A stretch of 64,000 bases of DNA from RYN-122 sp963761655 (GTDB taxonomy: Bacteria > Actinomycetota > Actinomycetes > Mycobacteriales > SCTD01): assembly GCA_963761655.1 (NCBI GenBank), contig CAVXHI010000002.1, forward strand, positions 620,001 to 684,000, given 5' to 3'. This document shows positions 35,385 to 43,535 of the stretch, one piece after another. The translations under genes and the position numbers were made by a program. Within the stretch, counting starts at the first letter, position 1, and each line of letters begins with the position of its first letter. The notes under the pieces were generated by a model that saw nothing but the letters and a program-made list of their open reading frames with translations, was not told the origin of the DNA and did no database searches.

Positions 35385-35930
35385 ATGTCTGACCTGCACG
35401 CGGGGAGCCGTTCGGAGCGGCTGGACACCGCGATCCACGCCCTCCTGTCCTCGACCGCGGAGATCGAGGCCGCGGCCGTCGTCTCCTTCGACGGGCTCCC
35501 GATGGCGTCCGCGCTGCCGCCGTCGATGGACGAGGACAGGGTTGCCGCCATGAGCGCAGCGCTGCTGTCCCTCGGCGAGCGCGCCGCGCAGGGCCTCGGC
35601 CGGGGCGAGCTGTCGCAGGTCTACATCGAGGGCGAGACCGGGACCGTCTTCCTCATCAGCTGCGACGACGAGGCCGTCCTGGTCGCGGTCGCGGCCAAGG
35701 GCGCGAAGATCGGCATGATGCTCTACGAGGTGAAGCGGGCTGCCGCCGCTGTCGCCGACGTCCTGCGCGCCGAGGTGCCACAGGCGCCCGTCCTGACCGC
35801 GGTCCCGACGCCTCCCGAGGGTCAGGTCTACTCGCCGCCCACGTACAGCCTGCCGGTGGAGACCCCCTGGTCGACGTACGCGCAGGCACCTGCCACCCCG
35901 ACCCCCGACGCCCCGCCCGCCTGGTCGTAG
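35385..35930 (+). CDS. Roadblock/LC7 domain protein
   Basis: A 181-aa protein. Residues ~10-120 form a Roadblock/LC7 domain (LDTAIHALLSSTAEIEAAAVVSFDGLPMAS; AAMSAALLSLGERAAQGLGRGE), followed by a Pro/Thr-rich tail. Roadblock proteins such as MglB act as GTPase-activating partners of small Ras-like GTPases; one is encoded 1.1 kb downstream. The ATG at 35385 was chosen because of the AGAGGGG site and domain start. It opens the type IV pilus locus and is probably part of a spatial or activity switch for pili. Confidence 0.88.
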   Translation: MSDLHAGSRSERLDTAIHALLSSTAEIEAAAVVSFDGLPMASALPPSMDEDRVAAMSAALLSLGERAAQGLGRGELSQVYIEGETGTVFLISCDDEAVLVAVAAKGAKIGMMLYEVKRAAAAVADVLRAEVPQAPVLTAVPTPPEGQVYSPPTYSLPVETPWSTYAQAPATPTPDAPPAWS

Positions 35931-35942
35931 GGCGGTCCTGAC

Positions 35943-37025
35943 ATGAAGCTCGAGGGCACCCTCGACGCGTTCAGCCTGCCGGACATCTTCCAGCTGCTGA
36001 GCGCCACGAAGAAGAGCGGCACGCTGCACGTGCGTCGCGAGCACGGCCGCCACGGCGCGATCCACCTGCGCGACGGCGCCATCACCGGCGCCCGCGCCCA
36101 GGTGCAGCGCCAGGAGCTCGGTCGCCGTCTGGTCGGCGCCGGGCTGGTCGACGACGCCACGCTGGCCAAGGCCGTGGAGCGGGTCAGCCACAAGGAGGGC
36201 GCCGGCCTGGGCCGCATGCTCGCCGACACCGCTCCGCTCGACACCGACACCGTCCGGGCACTCGCCGCCGAGCAGGCCGTCGACGCGGTCTTCGACCTGC
36301 TGCGCTGGACCGAGGGCGACTTCGCGTTCGTCGCCGACGAGCTCGACCCCGACGACCTCGGTGCCGCCCTCACGGTGGAGCAGGTCGTCAGCGAGGCACG
36401 CCGCCGGCTCGACGCCTGGCCGGCCCTCGCTGCCGTCGTGCCGTCGCCCGACGCCGTCGTCCTCGTCGTCCCCGCCCCTGCTGCTGAGCCGGCGGTCGCC
36501 TCGGCCGAGTGGTGGTTGCTCGCCCTCGTCGACGGACGCCGGACCGTGGGCGAGCTGGTCTCCCTGTCCGGCCGCGGGGAGTTCGCCGTCGTCAGCGCCC
36601 TGGCCGCACTCGTCCAGCGGGGTCTGCTCGAGGTGCGCCACGCCTCCGACGACGCCCTCAGCTCGCTGCACCGCCGCCAGTCACTGCTCTCCGGCCTCGA
36701 GGGTGTGCCGGTACCGACCGCCCCCGTGTCCGCACCCGCGCCGGTGCAGACCGTGGTGACCTCCCCGCCGCCGGCTCCCGTACGCACGCCGGTCATCCCG
36801 GAGCGGCCCGAGCCCTTCGTCGCTCCCCGGCAGCCCGAGCACGCGGAGCCGGCCTTCGCCCGTGCGACGACCCCGGCTCCGGCGCCCGTCCCGGCGACGA
36901 TGGGCCACGGCTCGGTCAACGGCTCGGCCGCCATGCAGCCCGAGGTCGCCCTCGGTGTCGCCCTGGACCCGAGCGTCAACAAGAGCCTGCTGCTGAGGCT
37001 GATCGCCGGCGTGAGAGGGCTGTGA
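35943..37025 (+). CDS. DUF4388 (PATAN) domain protein
   Basis: A 360-aa protein. Residues 1-~110 match DUF4388/PATAN: KLEGTLDAFSLPDIFQLLSATKKSGTL, then GAIHLRDGAITGA. A middle region LGRRLVGAGLVDDATLAKAVE has the spacing of MshEN/GspE-N-like repeats and LGRMLADTAPLDTDTVRALAAEQ repeats it. A second winged-helix-like part (LVDGRRTVGELVSLSGRGEFAVV) and a Pro-rich C-terminus follow. Such proteins often sit with Ras-like GTPases in Myxococcus, Thermus and actinobacteria. Its stop overlaps the GTPase start (TGATG). Confidence 0.82.
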   Translation: MKLEGTLDAFSLPDIFQLLSATKKSGTLHVRREHGRHGAIHLRDGAITGARAQVQRQELGRRLVGAGLVDDATLAKAVERVSHKEGAGLGRMLADTAPLDTDTVRALAAEQAVDAVFDLLRWTEGDFAFVADELDPDDLGAALTVEQVVSEARRRLDAWPALAAVVPSPDAVVLVVPAPAAEPAVASAEWWLLALVDGRRTVGELVSLSGRGEFAVVSALAALVQRGLLEVRHASDDALSSLHRRQSLLSGLEGVPVPTAPVSAPAPVQTVVTSPPPAPVRTPVIPERPEPFVAPRQPEHAEPAFARATTPAPAPVPATMGHGSVNGSAAMQPEVALGVALDPSVNKSLLLRLIAGVRGL

Positions 37026-37606
37026 TGAGCACCAGGAACCCGAACCGCCGCAAGCACAGCGGGACCGCGGTCAAGATCGTCGTGACCGGGCCGTTCAGCG
37101 CGGGCAAGACCACCCTGATCCGCACCATCAGCGAGATCACCGTCCTGTCGACGGAGAAGGACATCAGCGACCACACCCGGTCACGCAAGGCCGAGACCAC
37201 GGTCGCCATGGACTTCGGACGCATCACGATCGACCGCGACCTGGTGCTCTACCTGTTCGGCACGCCCGGCCAGGACCGGTTCGACTTCATGTGGGAGATC
37301 CTCGGCGAGGGGATGCTCGGCTACATCCTGCTCGTGGACAGCTCGCGCCCCGACAGCCTCGAGGAGGCCGTCGGCATCCTGGCGGCGTTCCGCAAGATGG
37401 CCAAGGTGCCGTTCGTCGTCGCGCTCAACCGCACCGCCGGGCTCGACCCCGAGGGCGAGGCCCACGTCCGCCAGGCGCTGGACCTGCACGAGGACACTCC
37501 GGTCGTACCGTGCGACGCCACCGACCGTGAGTCGGTCAAGGCCGTGCTGCTGGCGCTGCTCTACTCGGTCGTCGACCAGCTCGACGCCGCGCCCGTCCGG
37601 GTCTGA
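37025..37606 (+). CDS. Small Ras-like GTPase (MglA/CvnD-type)
   Basis: A 193-aa GTPase. P-loop VTGPFSAGKTTLIRTI, switch I region around STEKDISDHTRSRKAETTVAMDFG, and G3 FGTPGQDRFDFMWEIL are clear. The G4 motif, usually NKxD, reads ALNRTAG, so the guanine-specificity Asp is replaced or shifted. Gln follows G3 in the catalytic position. Together with the Roadblock and DUF4388 genes it forms a module resembling MglA-MglB, which controls pilus polarity, and the Streptomyces conservons. The ATG overlaps the preceding stop. Confidence 0.87.
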   Translation: MSTRNPNRRKHSGTAVKIVVTGPFSAGKTTLIRTISEITVLSTEKDISDHTRSRKAETTVAMDFGRITIDRDLVLYLFGTPGQDRFDFMWEILGEGMLGYILLVDSSRPDSLEEAVGILAAFRKMAKVPFVVALNRTAGLDPEGEAHVRQALDLHEDTPVVPCDATDRESVKAVLLALLYSVVDQLDAAPVRV

Positions 37607-37608
37607 CC

Positions 37609-38109
37609 GTGGGCTGGCTCTTCCGGCGGCGCGCCTCCGGGCGCCACGGGCTCGGGGCGGCAGTGACGTCGATCCCGAGCGGGCCGCTGGTCCTGCCGGT
37701 CTCCGTGCCGGTGGTGGACCCGGTGGTGGCTGCCGCGCTCGCGCGGGCCCAGGCCGAGGCCTCGCTCCTTCCCGCGCTGCCCCTGGACGAGGTGGAGCGG
37801 TTGCTCGGCACGGTGCCTCCGGCGCCGGTCGTCGTCCCGGCTCCGGTCGAGGCTGCCCAACGCGTCGACCCTGCTGTCCTCCCGCCGGAGCCCGGCCCGG
37901 GCCCGTGCCGCACTGGCTTCCTCGAGACGGTCTTCAGCCGGGAGGAGGCGGTCGACGACGGGTCGCGTGCGCCGTTCGTGCCTGCCCAGCTCGTCGGCAC
38001 CGCGCGCGTGCAGCTGGGCTTCCGCGACGGCAGCACCAGGACGGTGGACGACGTCGACCAGGCCGCGGCGCTCGAGGAGCTGGCCCGCGCCCTCACGTCG
38101 TCCGGCTGA
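37609..38109 (+). CDS. Hypothetical protein linked to the pilus GTPase operon
   Basis: A 166-aa protein, not recognised. The N-terminus is basic (GWLFRRRASGRHGLG), the middle is Val/Pro-rich low complexity (PVSVPVVDPVVAAALARA; PAPVVVPAPVEAA), and the C-terminus is a compact region (VGTARVQLGFRDGSTRTVDD, then AAALEELARALTSSG) that may be a small beta/alpha domain. It starts at a GTG 2 nt after the GTPase stop, so it belongs to the same operon. No membrane segment or known motif is seen. Confidence 0.65.
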   Translation: MGWLFRRRASGRHGLGAAVTSIPSGPLVLPVSVPVVDPVVAAALARAQAEASLLPALPLDEVERLLGTVPPAPVVVPAPVEAAQRVDPAVLPPEPGPGPCRTGFLETVFSREEAVDDGSRAPFVPAQLVGTARVQLGFRDGSTRTVDDVDQAAALEELARALTSSG

Positions 38110-38119
38110 GCCGTTCGGG

Positions 38120-38147
38120 TCAAGGGTCCGCACCCTCGGACCGATAG
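38120..38147 (+). promoter_or_regulatory. Sigma-28/WhiG-like promoter for pilB
   Basis: TCAA at 38120-38123 and ACCGATAG at 38140-38147, gap 16 nt. The -10 element matches GCCGATAA in six of eight positions. The pilB GTG follows 37 nt later. Confidence 0.72.
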
Positions 38148-38184
38148 CGGGGGGAGTGCTCCCTCTCGTGATCGGCGGCTCGGC

Positions 38185-39849
38185 GTGAAGCAGCTCGGCG
38201 ACATCCTGCTCGAGGGCGGGCACCTCACCCGGGACCAGCTCGAGGCCGCCGTCGCGGAGCAGAAGCGGCTGGGCCGCAGTCTCGGGCGCGTCCTCGTCGA
38301 CATGAAGCTGCTCAGCGAGGGGCAGCTCGTGGCTGCGCTCGCCACGCAGATCGGCATGCGGTTCGTCGACCTGTCGGACTACCCGGTCGACGGCAGTGCC
38401 GTGATGAAGGTCCCCGACCCGGTCTGCCGACGGCACACGGCGCTCCCGATCGGCTACGAGGACGGCAAGCTCGTCGTCGCCATGGCCGACCCGGCCAACG
38501 TCTTCGCCGTGGACGACATGCGGTCGGTCAGCGGGCTCGAGATCAAGCCCGTCGTCGCCACCAAGCCCGACCTCCTGGCCGCCATCAACCGGTACCACCG
38601 CGGCGACGCCGAGCTCGACGACCTCACGTCGGCCATCGGCATCAACGACGAGGCCGACGACCTGTCCAACGTCAAGGAGATCGTCGAGGACGCGCCGATC
38701 GTCAAGTTCGTCAACCTGCTGATCACGCAGGCGATCCAGGACCGGGCGTCGGACATCCACATCGAGCCGGCCGAGAAGGACCTGCGCGTCCGCTTCCGCA
38801 TCGACGGCGTCCTGCACGAGGTCATGCGCTCTCCCAAGACCATCACGTCCGGCGTCACCAGTCGGCTGAAGATCATGGCTGACATCAACATCGCGGAGCG
38901 GCGCATCCCGCAGGACGGTCGCCTGTCGGTGACGACCAACGGCAAGAAGATCGACCTGCGCGTGGCGACCCTTCCCACCGTGTGGGGCGAGAAGATCGTC
39001 ATGCGCATCCTGGACAACTCGACGGCCTCGCTCAACCTGTCCGACCTCGGCTTCGGCGACGAGAACTACGAGGTCTACTCGAAGTCCTTCGTGAAGCCCT
39101 ACGGGATGATCCTGGTGACCGGCCCGACCGGGTCGGGCAAGTCGACGACGCTCTACGCCACGCTGAACATCGTCAGCAAGCCCGAGGTCAACGTCATCAC
39201 GGTCGAGGACCCGGTCGAGTACCGGCTCCCGGGCATCAACCAGGTGCAGACCAACGCCAAGGCCGGCCTCACCTTCGCCGCGGCCCTGCGCTCGATCCTG
39301 CGCTCGGACCCCGACATCGTTCTGCTCGGTGAGATCCGCGACCAGGAGACGGCGCACATCGCCATCGAGGCCGCCCTCACCGGCCACCTCGTGCTGTCGA
39401 CCCTGCACACCAACGACGCACCGTCTGCCGTCGTGCGCCTCACCGAGATGGGCATCGAGCCGTTCCTGGTCGGCTCCGCGCTTGACTGCGTCCTGGCTCA
39501 GCGCCTGGCGCGCCGGCTCTGCCCGAAGTGCAAGGAGGCATACACCCCGACGCCGCAGTACATGCTCGACGCCCGCTTCCCGTGGCAGGACGGCATGGAG
39601 CTGCCGACGCTGTTCCGCCCCGTCGGCTGCTCGGCCTGCTCGAAGACCGGCTACAAGGGGCGCCTCGCGCTGCACGAGGTGATGGCGGTGTCGGAGGAGA
39701 TCGAGAAGCTCGCCGTCGAGCACGCGTCGTCGCTCGTCATCGGCAAGGTGGCGCGCGAGCAGGGGATGATCACGCTGCGCGACGACGGCTTGGCGAAGGT
39801 GCTGGCGGGCCACACGTCGATCGAGGAGATCCTCCGGGTGGTCGTCTAG
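38185..39849 (+). CDS. pilB: Type IV pilus assembly ATPase PilB
   Basis: A 554-aa hexameric cytoplasmic ATPase that powers pilus extension. The N-terminal ~140 residues are a GspE-N/MshEN domain; KQLGDILLEGGHLTRDQLEA fits one MshEN c-di-GMP-binding repeat and LGRVLVDMKLLSEGQLVAAL a weaker second. The core has Walker A GPTGSGKSTTLYATL (residue ~313), Asp box VITVEDPVEYRL, Walker B LLGEIRDQETAHIA (~382), and a tetracysteine zinc site (CPKCKEAY and CSACSKTGYKGR). GTG start. The pilT promoter begins right after its stop. Confidence 0.95.
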   Translation: MKQLGDILLEGGHLTRDQLEAAVAEQKRLGRSLGRVLVDMKLLSEGQLVAALATQIGMRFVDLSDYPVDGSAVMKVPDPVCRRHTALPIGYEDGKLVVAMADPANVFAVDDMRSVSGLEIKPVVATKPDLLAAINRYHRGDAELDDLTSAIGINDEADDLSNVKEIVEDAPIVKFVNLLITQAIQDRASDIHIEPAEKDLRVRFRIDGVLHEVMRSPKTITSGVTSRLKIMADINIAERRIPQDGRLSVTTNGKKIDLRVATLPTVWGEKIVMRILDNSTASLNLSDLGFGDENYEVYSKSFVKPYGMILVTGPTGSGKSTTLYATLNIVSKPEVNVITVEDPVEYRLPGINQVQTNAKAGLTFAAALRSILRSDPDIVLLGEIRDQETAHIAIEAALTGHLVLSTLHTNDAPSAVVRLTEMGIEPFLVGSALDCVLAQRLARRLCPKCKEAYTPTPQYMLDARFPWQDGMELPTLFRPVGCSACSKTGYKGRLALHEVMAVSEEIEKLAVEHASSLVIGKVAREQGMITLRDDGLAKVLAGHTSIEEILRVVV

Positions 39850-39853
39850 TCCC

Positions 39854-39881
39854 TCAAGGGACTGCTCCGAACGGTCGAAGC
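39854..39881 (+). promoter_or_regulatory. Sigma-28/WhiG-like promoter for pilT-pilC
   Basis: TCAA at 39854-39857 and GTCGAAGC at 39874-39881, gap 16 nt. The -10 element is weaker (four or five matches to GCCGATAA) but the spacing equals that of the other pilus promoters. The pilT start lies 44 nt downstream with CAGGAGGG before it. Confidence 0.6.
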
Positions 39882-39925
39882 CTCCAGGGACTCGCCCGCG
39901 CACGGGCGCCCAGGAGGGACGGCAC

Positions 39926-41476
39926 GTGGACCAGAACATCCCCGCAGCTCCGGCTGGCATGGAGGGCTACTTCGGCTCGACGCCGACCTTCGTGCCCGCG
40001 CCCGAGGTCGCCCCTCCGACATGGCAGCCCGCGCCGTCCCTGCAGGACGAGCCGCCGACGATGACGTTCGCGAGCGGGCCCGTACCCACCCTGGAGCAGC
40101 CGCCGGCGTACGCCGGGCTCGCCTCGGCGCCCGCCATCGAGAGCGTCCCCACGCCCACCCCGGTCCTCGCCTCCGCTCCGGTCGCGCCCGCCGTCGAGGT
40201 GTCGGCTCCAGTCCTCGGCGCACCGGTCCTGGCGACACCGGTCCTCGTCACGCCCGCTGAAGCGCCGGTCCCGACACTCGGCGCCGTCCAGGCCGCGCCC
40301 GCCGTCGCGCTGCCGCCTCCGGTCGCGATCGTGCCGGAGCAGGCCCGCCCCGCCGCCGCCGCAGCGCCGGCCGAGGCTGCGGTGCGCGTCGGTGCGGAGG
40401 ACAACAGCGAGGACAGCAACTTCCTCTCCGACCTGCTCATCAGCCTGCTGGAGAGCGGCGGGTCCGACCTGCACCTCACCGTCGGCGCACGCCCCACCGT
40501 GCGCGGTCAGGGCAGCCTCAAGCAGCTCGAGGACTTCCCGGTCCTGACGCCGCAGGTCGTCCAGCGGACGATGTACGCGATCCTGAGCCAGAAGCAGCGA
40601 GAGAAGTTCGAGGAGGAGCTCGAGCTCGACTTCGCCTACAGCCTGCCCGGCCGCGCGCGCTTCCGCGTGAACGTGTACCAGCAGAAGGACAGCCTCGGCG
40701 CGGCCTTTCGTGTCATCCCGTACGAGATCAAGAAGCTCGAGGACCTGGGCGTGCCGCCGCAGGTCGCGCAGTTCGCGATGCTCCCGCGCGGTTTCGTCCT
40801 CGTGACCGGCCCCACCGGTTCGGGCAAGTCGACGACGCTGGCCTCCGTCGTCGACAGCGCGAACCGGAACCGCAACGACCACATCATGACTGTCGAGGAC
40901 CCGATCGAGTTCCTCCACGAGCACAAGGGCTGCCTGGTCAACCAGCGCGAGGTGGGGGAGGACACGCACTCGTTCAAGAACGCGCTGAAGCACGTGCTGC
41001 GCCAGGACCCCGACATCATCCTCGTCGGTGAGATGCGCGACCTCGAGACGATCGAGATCGCCCTCACCGCTGCCGAGACCGGACACCTCGTCATGGCGAC
41101 CCTGCACACGCAGGACGCTGCGCAGACGATCGACCGTGTCATCGACGTCTTCCCGCCGTCGCAGCAGCAGCAGGTGCGGGTCATGCTGTCCGGCGCGCTG
41201 CAGGGCGTCGTCTGCCAGCAGCTGGTGAAGACCGCGGACGGCAAGGGCCGGGTCGTGGCCTGTGAGGTCATGGTCGCGACGCCGGCCATCCGCAACCTCA
41301 TCCGCGAGGGAAAGACGCACCAGATCTACTCCGCGCTCCAGGCGGGCGCCAAGCACGGGATGCAGACGATGGACTCCCACCTCGCGGAGCTCGTCCGCAA
41401 GGGCACGATCACCTACGACGCAGCGCTCGAGAAGTGCCACCACGTCGAGGACTTCAACCGCCTCTGCGGCCGCTGA
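39926..41476 (+). CDS. pilT: Type IV pilus retraction ATPase PilT with long N-terminal extension
   Basis: A 516-aa protein. Residues 1-~155 are a Pro/Ala/Val-rich disordered extension absent from classical PilT (~350 aa). The PilT core starts near NFLSDLLISLLESGGSDLHLTVG, with Walker A GPTGSGKSTTLASV (residue ~295), VEDPIEFLHEHKG, Walker B DIILVGEMRDLETIEIALTA, and the His box HLVMATLHTQDAAQTIDR. The C-terminal AIRNLIREGKTHQI motif for retraction is present. CAGGAGGG precedes the GTG. pilC follows after 15 nt. Confidence 0.94.
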   Translation: MDQNIPAAPAGMEGYFGSTPTFVPAPEVAPPTWQPAPSLQDEPPTMTFASGPVPTLEQPPAYAGLASAPAIESVPTPTPVLASAPVAPAVEVSAPVLGAPVLATPVLVTPAEAPVPTLGAVQAAPAVALPPPVAIVPEQARPAAAAAPAEAAVRVGAEDNSEDSNFLSDLLISLLESGGSDLHLTVGARPTVRGQGSLKQLEDFPVLTPQVVQRTMYAILSQKQREKFEEELELDFAYSLPGRARFRVNVYQQKDSLGAAFRVIPYEIKKLEDLGVPPQVAQFAMLPRGFVLVTGPTGSGKSTTLASVVDSANRNRNDHIMTVEDPIEFLHEHKGCLVNQREVGEDTHSFKNALKHVLRQDPDIILVGEMRDLETIEIALTAAETGHLVMATLHTQDAAQTIDRVIDVFPPSQQQQVRVMLSGALQGVVCQQLVKTADGKGRVVACEVMVATPAIRNLIREGKTHQIYSALQAGAKHGMQTMDSHLAELVRKGTITYDAALEKCHHVEDFNRLCGR

Positions 41477-41491
41477 GAGGGCTGAGCAACC

Positions 41492-42721
41492 ATGAGCACT
41501 GCCACGCTGAGCTTCGAGTACAAGGTCCGCGACAAGGCCGGGGCCATCAAGACGGGCAAGCTCGACGCCGAGTCGCAGGCCCAGGTCGCCACGAAGCTGA
41601 AGTCCATGGGCTACGCGCCCCTCAGTATCACCCAGGCCAACGCCGGTCTCCAGAAGGAGATCAAGATCCCGGGCATGGGCCCGAAGAAGGTCAAGCTCAA
41701 GGATCTCGCCGTCTTCTCCCGCCAGTTCGCCACGATGATCAACAGCGGGCTCTCCCTGCTGCGATCGCTCTCCATCCTCACTGAACAGACCGAAAACCCC
41801 GAGCTGGCACGGGTCCTGGGCGAAGTCCGCAACGACATCGAGACCGGGAGCTCCCTGTCCGTAGGGCTAGCCAGACATCCGCTCGTCTTTCCGCCGCTCT
41901 TCATCAACATGACGCGGGCTGGTGAGGTCGGTGGCTTCCTCGACGTGGTCCTCCTGCAGATCGCAGAGAACTACGAGGCCGAGGTCAAGCTGAAGAACAA
42001 GATCAAAGCAGCTATGACGTACCCGGTCGTCGTGTTCTGCATCGCCGTTGTGGCGGTGATCGGCATGCTGCTGTTCATCGTTCCGGTCTTCGCTGGGCTG
42101 TTCGCCGGCTTCGACGCGCAGCTTCCCGCACCCACGCGCTTCTTGGTCTTCCTGTCGGGACTCATGAAGTTCATGGCGCCGCTCGGCGTGGTCGCGTTCA
42201 TCGCCTTCTTGGCCACCTGGCCCAAGGTCAAGCTCAAGCCCGAGGTGCGCAACGTCATAGACCCCGCCAAGTTGAAGTTGCCCGTCTTCGGTCTCCTCTT
42301 CCAGAAGATCGCGCTTGCACGGTTCGCTCGGAATCTCGGCACAATGATGAAGAGCGGCGTCCCCATCCTGCAGAGCCTGGACATCGTCGCGTCGACGACC
42401 GGGAACGTCGTCCTGGAGCGCGCTATCCGCGATGTGCAGGAGAGTGTGCGCCAGGGTGAGTCCCTGGCGCAGCCCCTCACGCAGCACCCGGTGTTCCCCC
42501 CGATGGTGGTGCAGATGATGTCCGTCGGTGAGGACACGGGAGCCCTCGACACCATGCTCCACAAGATCGCAGAGTTCTACGACCAGGAGGTCGAGGCCAC
42601 CACCGAGGCGCTCGCCGCGCTCATCGAACCTCTGATGATCGTGGTCATCGGCGCCATCATCGGCGCCATGATCGTGGCGCTGTACATGCCGATCTTCAGT
42701 CTCATGAACGTCATCAAGTAG
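41492..42721 (+). CDS. pilC: Type IV pilus inner-membrane platform protein PilC
   Basis: A 409-aa GspF-family membrane protein that connects the ATPases to the growing pilus. The N-terminus is FEYKVRDKAGAIKTGKLDAES; the first F domain has LKDLAVFSRQFATMINSGLSL and the second KIALARFARNLGTMMKSGVPI. Three transmembrane segments lie after each domain (VVFCIAVVAVIGMLLFIVPVF; MIVVIGAIIGAMIVALYMPIF). From about 41,700 codons become visibly less GC-rich at third positions than in pilB/pilT, and this continues into the pilin genes. A terminator hairpin follows. Confidence 0.95.
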   Translation: MSTATLSFEYKVRDKAGAIKTGKLDAESQAQVATKLKSMGYAPLSITQANAGLQKEIKIPGMGPKKVKLKDLAVFSRQFATMINSGLSLLRSLSILTEQTENPELARVLGEVRNDIETGSSLSVGLARHPLVFPPLFINMTRAGEVGGFLDVVLLQIAENYEAEVKLKNKIKAAMTYPVVVFCIAVVAVIGMLLFIVPVFAGLFAGFDAQLPAPTRFLVFLSGLMKFMAPLGVVAFIAFLATWPKVKLKPEVRNVIDPAKLKLPVFGLLFQKIALARFARNLGTMMKSGVPILQSLDIVASTTGNVVLERAIRDVQESVRQGESLAQPLTQHPVFPPMVVQMMSVGEDTGALDTMLHKIAEFYDQEVEATTEALAALIEPLMIVVIGAIIGAMIVALYMPIFSLMNVIK

Positions 42722-42748
42722 CCACGGTCGCCGCAGGTGTGCGGCTCC

Positions 42749-42781
42749 GGAAGGCCCCGTCCGGGTAGGGCGGGGCCTTCC
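42749..42781 (+). terminator. Intrinsic terminator after pilC
   Basis: An 11-bp perfect stem GGAAGGCCCCG (42749-42759) pairs with CGGGGCCTTCC (42771-42781) across an 11-nt loop. It separates the pilT-pilC unit from the pilin promoter. Confidence 0.75.
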
Positions 42782-42812
42782 CCGTGTTCAGCAAACTCTT
42801 CCGAGAATCCGC

Positions 42813-42840
42813 TCAAGGGCCGGCGGTCGCGGCCCGAAGC
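42813..42840 (+). promoter_or_regulatory. Sigma-28/WhiG-like promoter for pilA copy 1
   Basis: TCAA at 42813-42816 and CCCGAAGC at 42833-42840, gap 16 nt. It predicts a transcription start near 42848, the exact left edge of the duplicated pilin unit and just upstream of the riboswitch. Confidence 0.6.
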
Positions 42841-42863
42841 AGTAGTTGTCATCGAGCCGCACG

Positions 42864-42942
42864 ACCTAGACAAGGGCACACCCGCCGCGAGGCGGGGTCG
42901 CAAAGCCAGGGGACCCACCGGGTTCGCCCAGCTGCCTCGGCC
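42864..42942 (+). promoter_or_regulatory. c-di-GMP-I (GEMM-I) riboswitch, copy 1
   Basis: The sequence carries the GEMM core in order: AGGGCA-CACC at 42873-42882; a P2 hairpin CCCGCC/GGCGGG with GNRA loop GCGA at 42881-42896; the diagnostic GTCGCAAAGCC at 42897-42907; a P3 hairpin GGACCC/GGGTTC at 42911-42925; and AGCTGCC at 42930-42936. GGGCA (42874) pairs with TGCCT (42933) to close P1. It lies in the 5' leader of pilA, about 80 nt before the start codon. A CCTCC/GGAGG hairpin follows at 42946-42957 and may be part of the switching element. Confidence 0.72.
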
Positions 42943-43023
42943 GGCACCTCCTCGGAGGGGTCGCGCGAGGGACCTGACCACTTCACCGCGCGGCTCACAC
43001 ATCCAGTCCCGGAGGACATCGCA

Positions 43024-43476
43024 ATGCTCGCTCGCATCCGCAAGGCGCAGGAGAACAACGAGGGCGGCTTCACGCTCATCGAGCTCCTCGTCGTCATGAT
43101 CATCATTGGTATCCTGGCCGCGATCGCCATCCCGGCCTTCCTGTCGCAGAAGAACAAGGGCTACGAGGCGTCGCAGAAGTCCGACCTGCGGTCCATCTCC
43201 ACCGAGATCGCCACCCAGCTCGTTGACGAGCCGGCCTCTGTGGCCATCGGCGGCGGAGCGACTGCCGGCGCCCCGGTCACCGTCGGCGCGAGCAGCATCA
43301 ACCTCTCCCCGGGCAACACGCTGGTCAAGGGGACCGTCGTCGGCAGCCCCGCGACTGCTCCTGCCACCTACGGCGACTACTGCGTGCAGCTGCACAACAC
43401 CAAGGGTGGCAACGACTGGAAGATCAGCAAGACCGGTGCCGCTACGCAGGCGCTGGCGCAGGGCACCTGCCCGTAA
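43024..43476 (+). CDS. pilA: Type IV major pilin PilA, copy 1
   Basis: A 150-aa prepilin. The leader LARIRKAQENNEGG is cut by prepilin peptidase before FTLIELLVVMIIIGILAAIA, the methylated, hydrophobic alpha-1 helix with the conserved Glu5. The globular part is short and ends with two Cys (GDYCVQLHN and GTCP), a likely disulfide. It differs from copy 2 only at one residue near position 130 (Asn here, Asp there). GGAGG precedes the ATG at 10 nt. Expression probably depends on the sigma-28-like promoter and the riboswitch upstream. Confidence 0.95.
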   Translation: MLARIRKAQENNEGGFTLIELLVVMIIIGILAAIAIPAFLSQKNKGYEASQKSDLRSISTEIATQLVDEPASVAIGGGATAGAPVTVGASSINLSPGNTLVKGTVVGSPATAPATYGDYCVQLHNTKGGNDWKISKTGAATQALAQGTCP

Positions 43477-43489
43477 CGCATGCACGCAC

Positions 43490-43519
43490 AGCGGCCCCGA
43501 TCCTCGGATCGGGGCCGCT
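43490..43519 (+). terminator. Intrinsic terminator after pilA copy 1
   Basis: A near-perfect palindrome: AGCGGCCCCGATC pairs with GATCGGGGCCGCT around a CTCG loop. It sits 14 nt after the pilA stop and is repeated after copy 2. Confidence 0.8.
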
Positions 43520-43535
43520 CGGCGTTCCACGCTGC

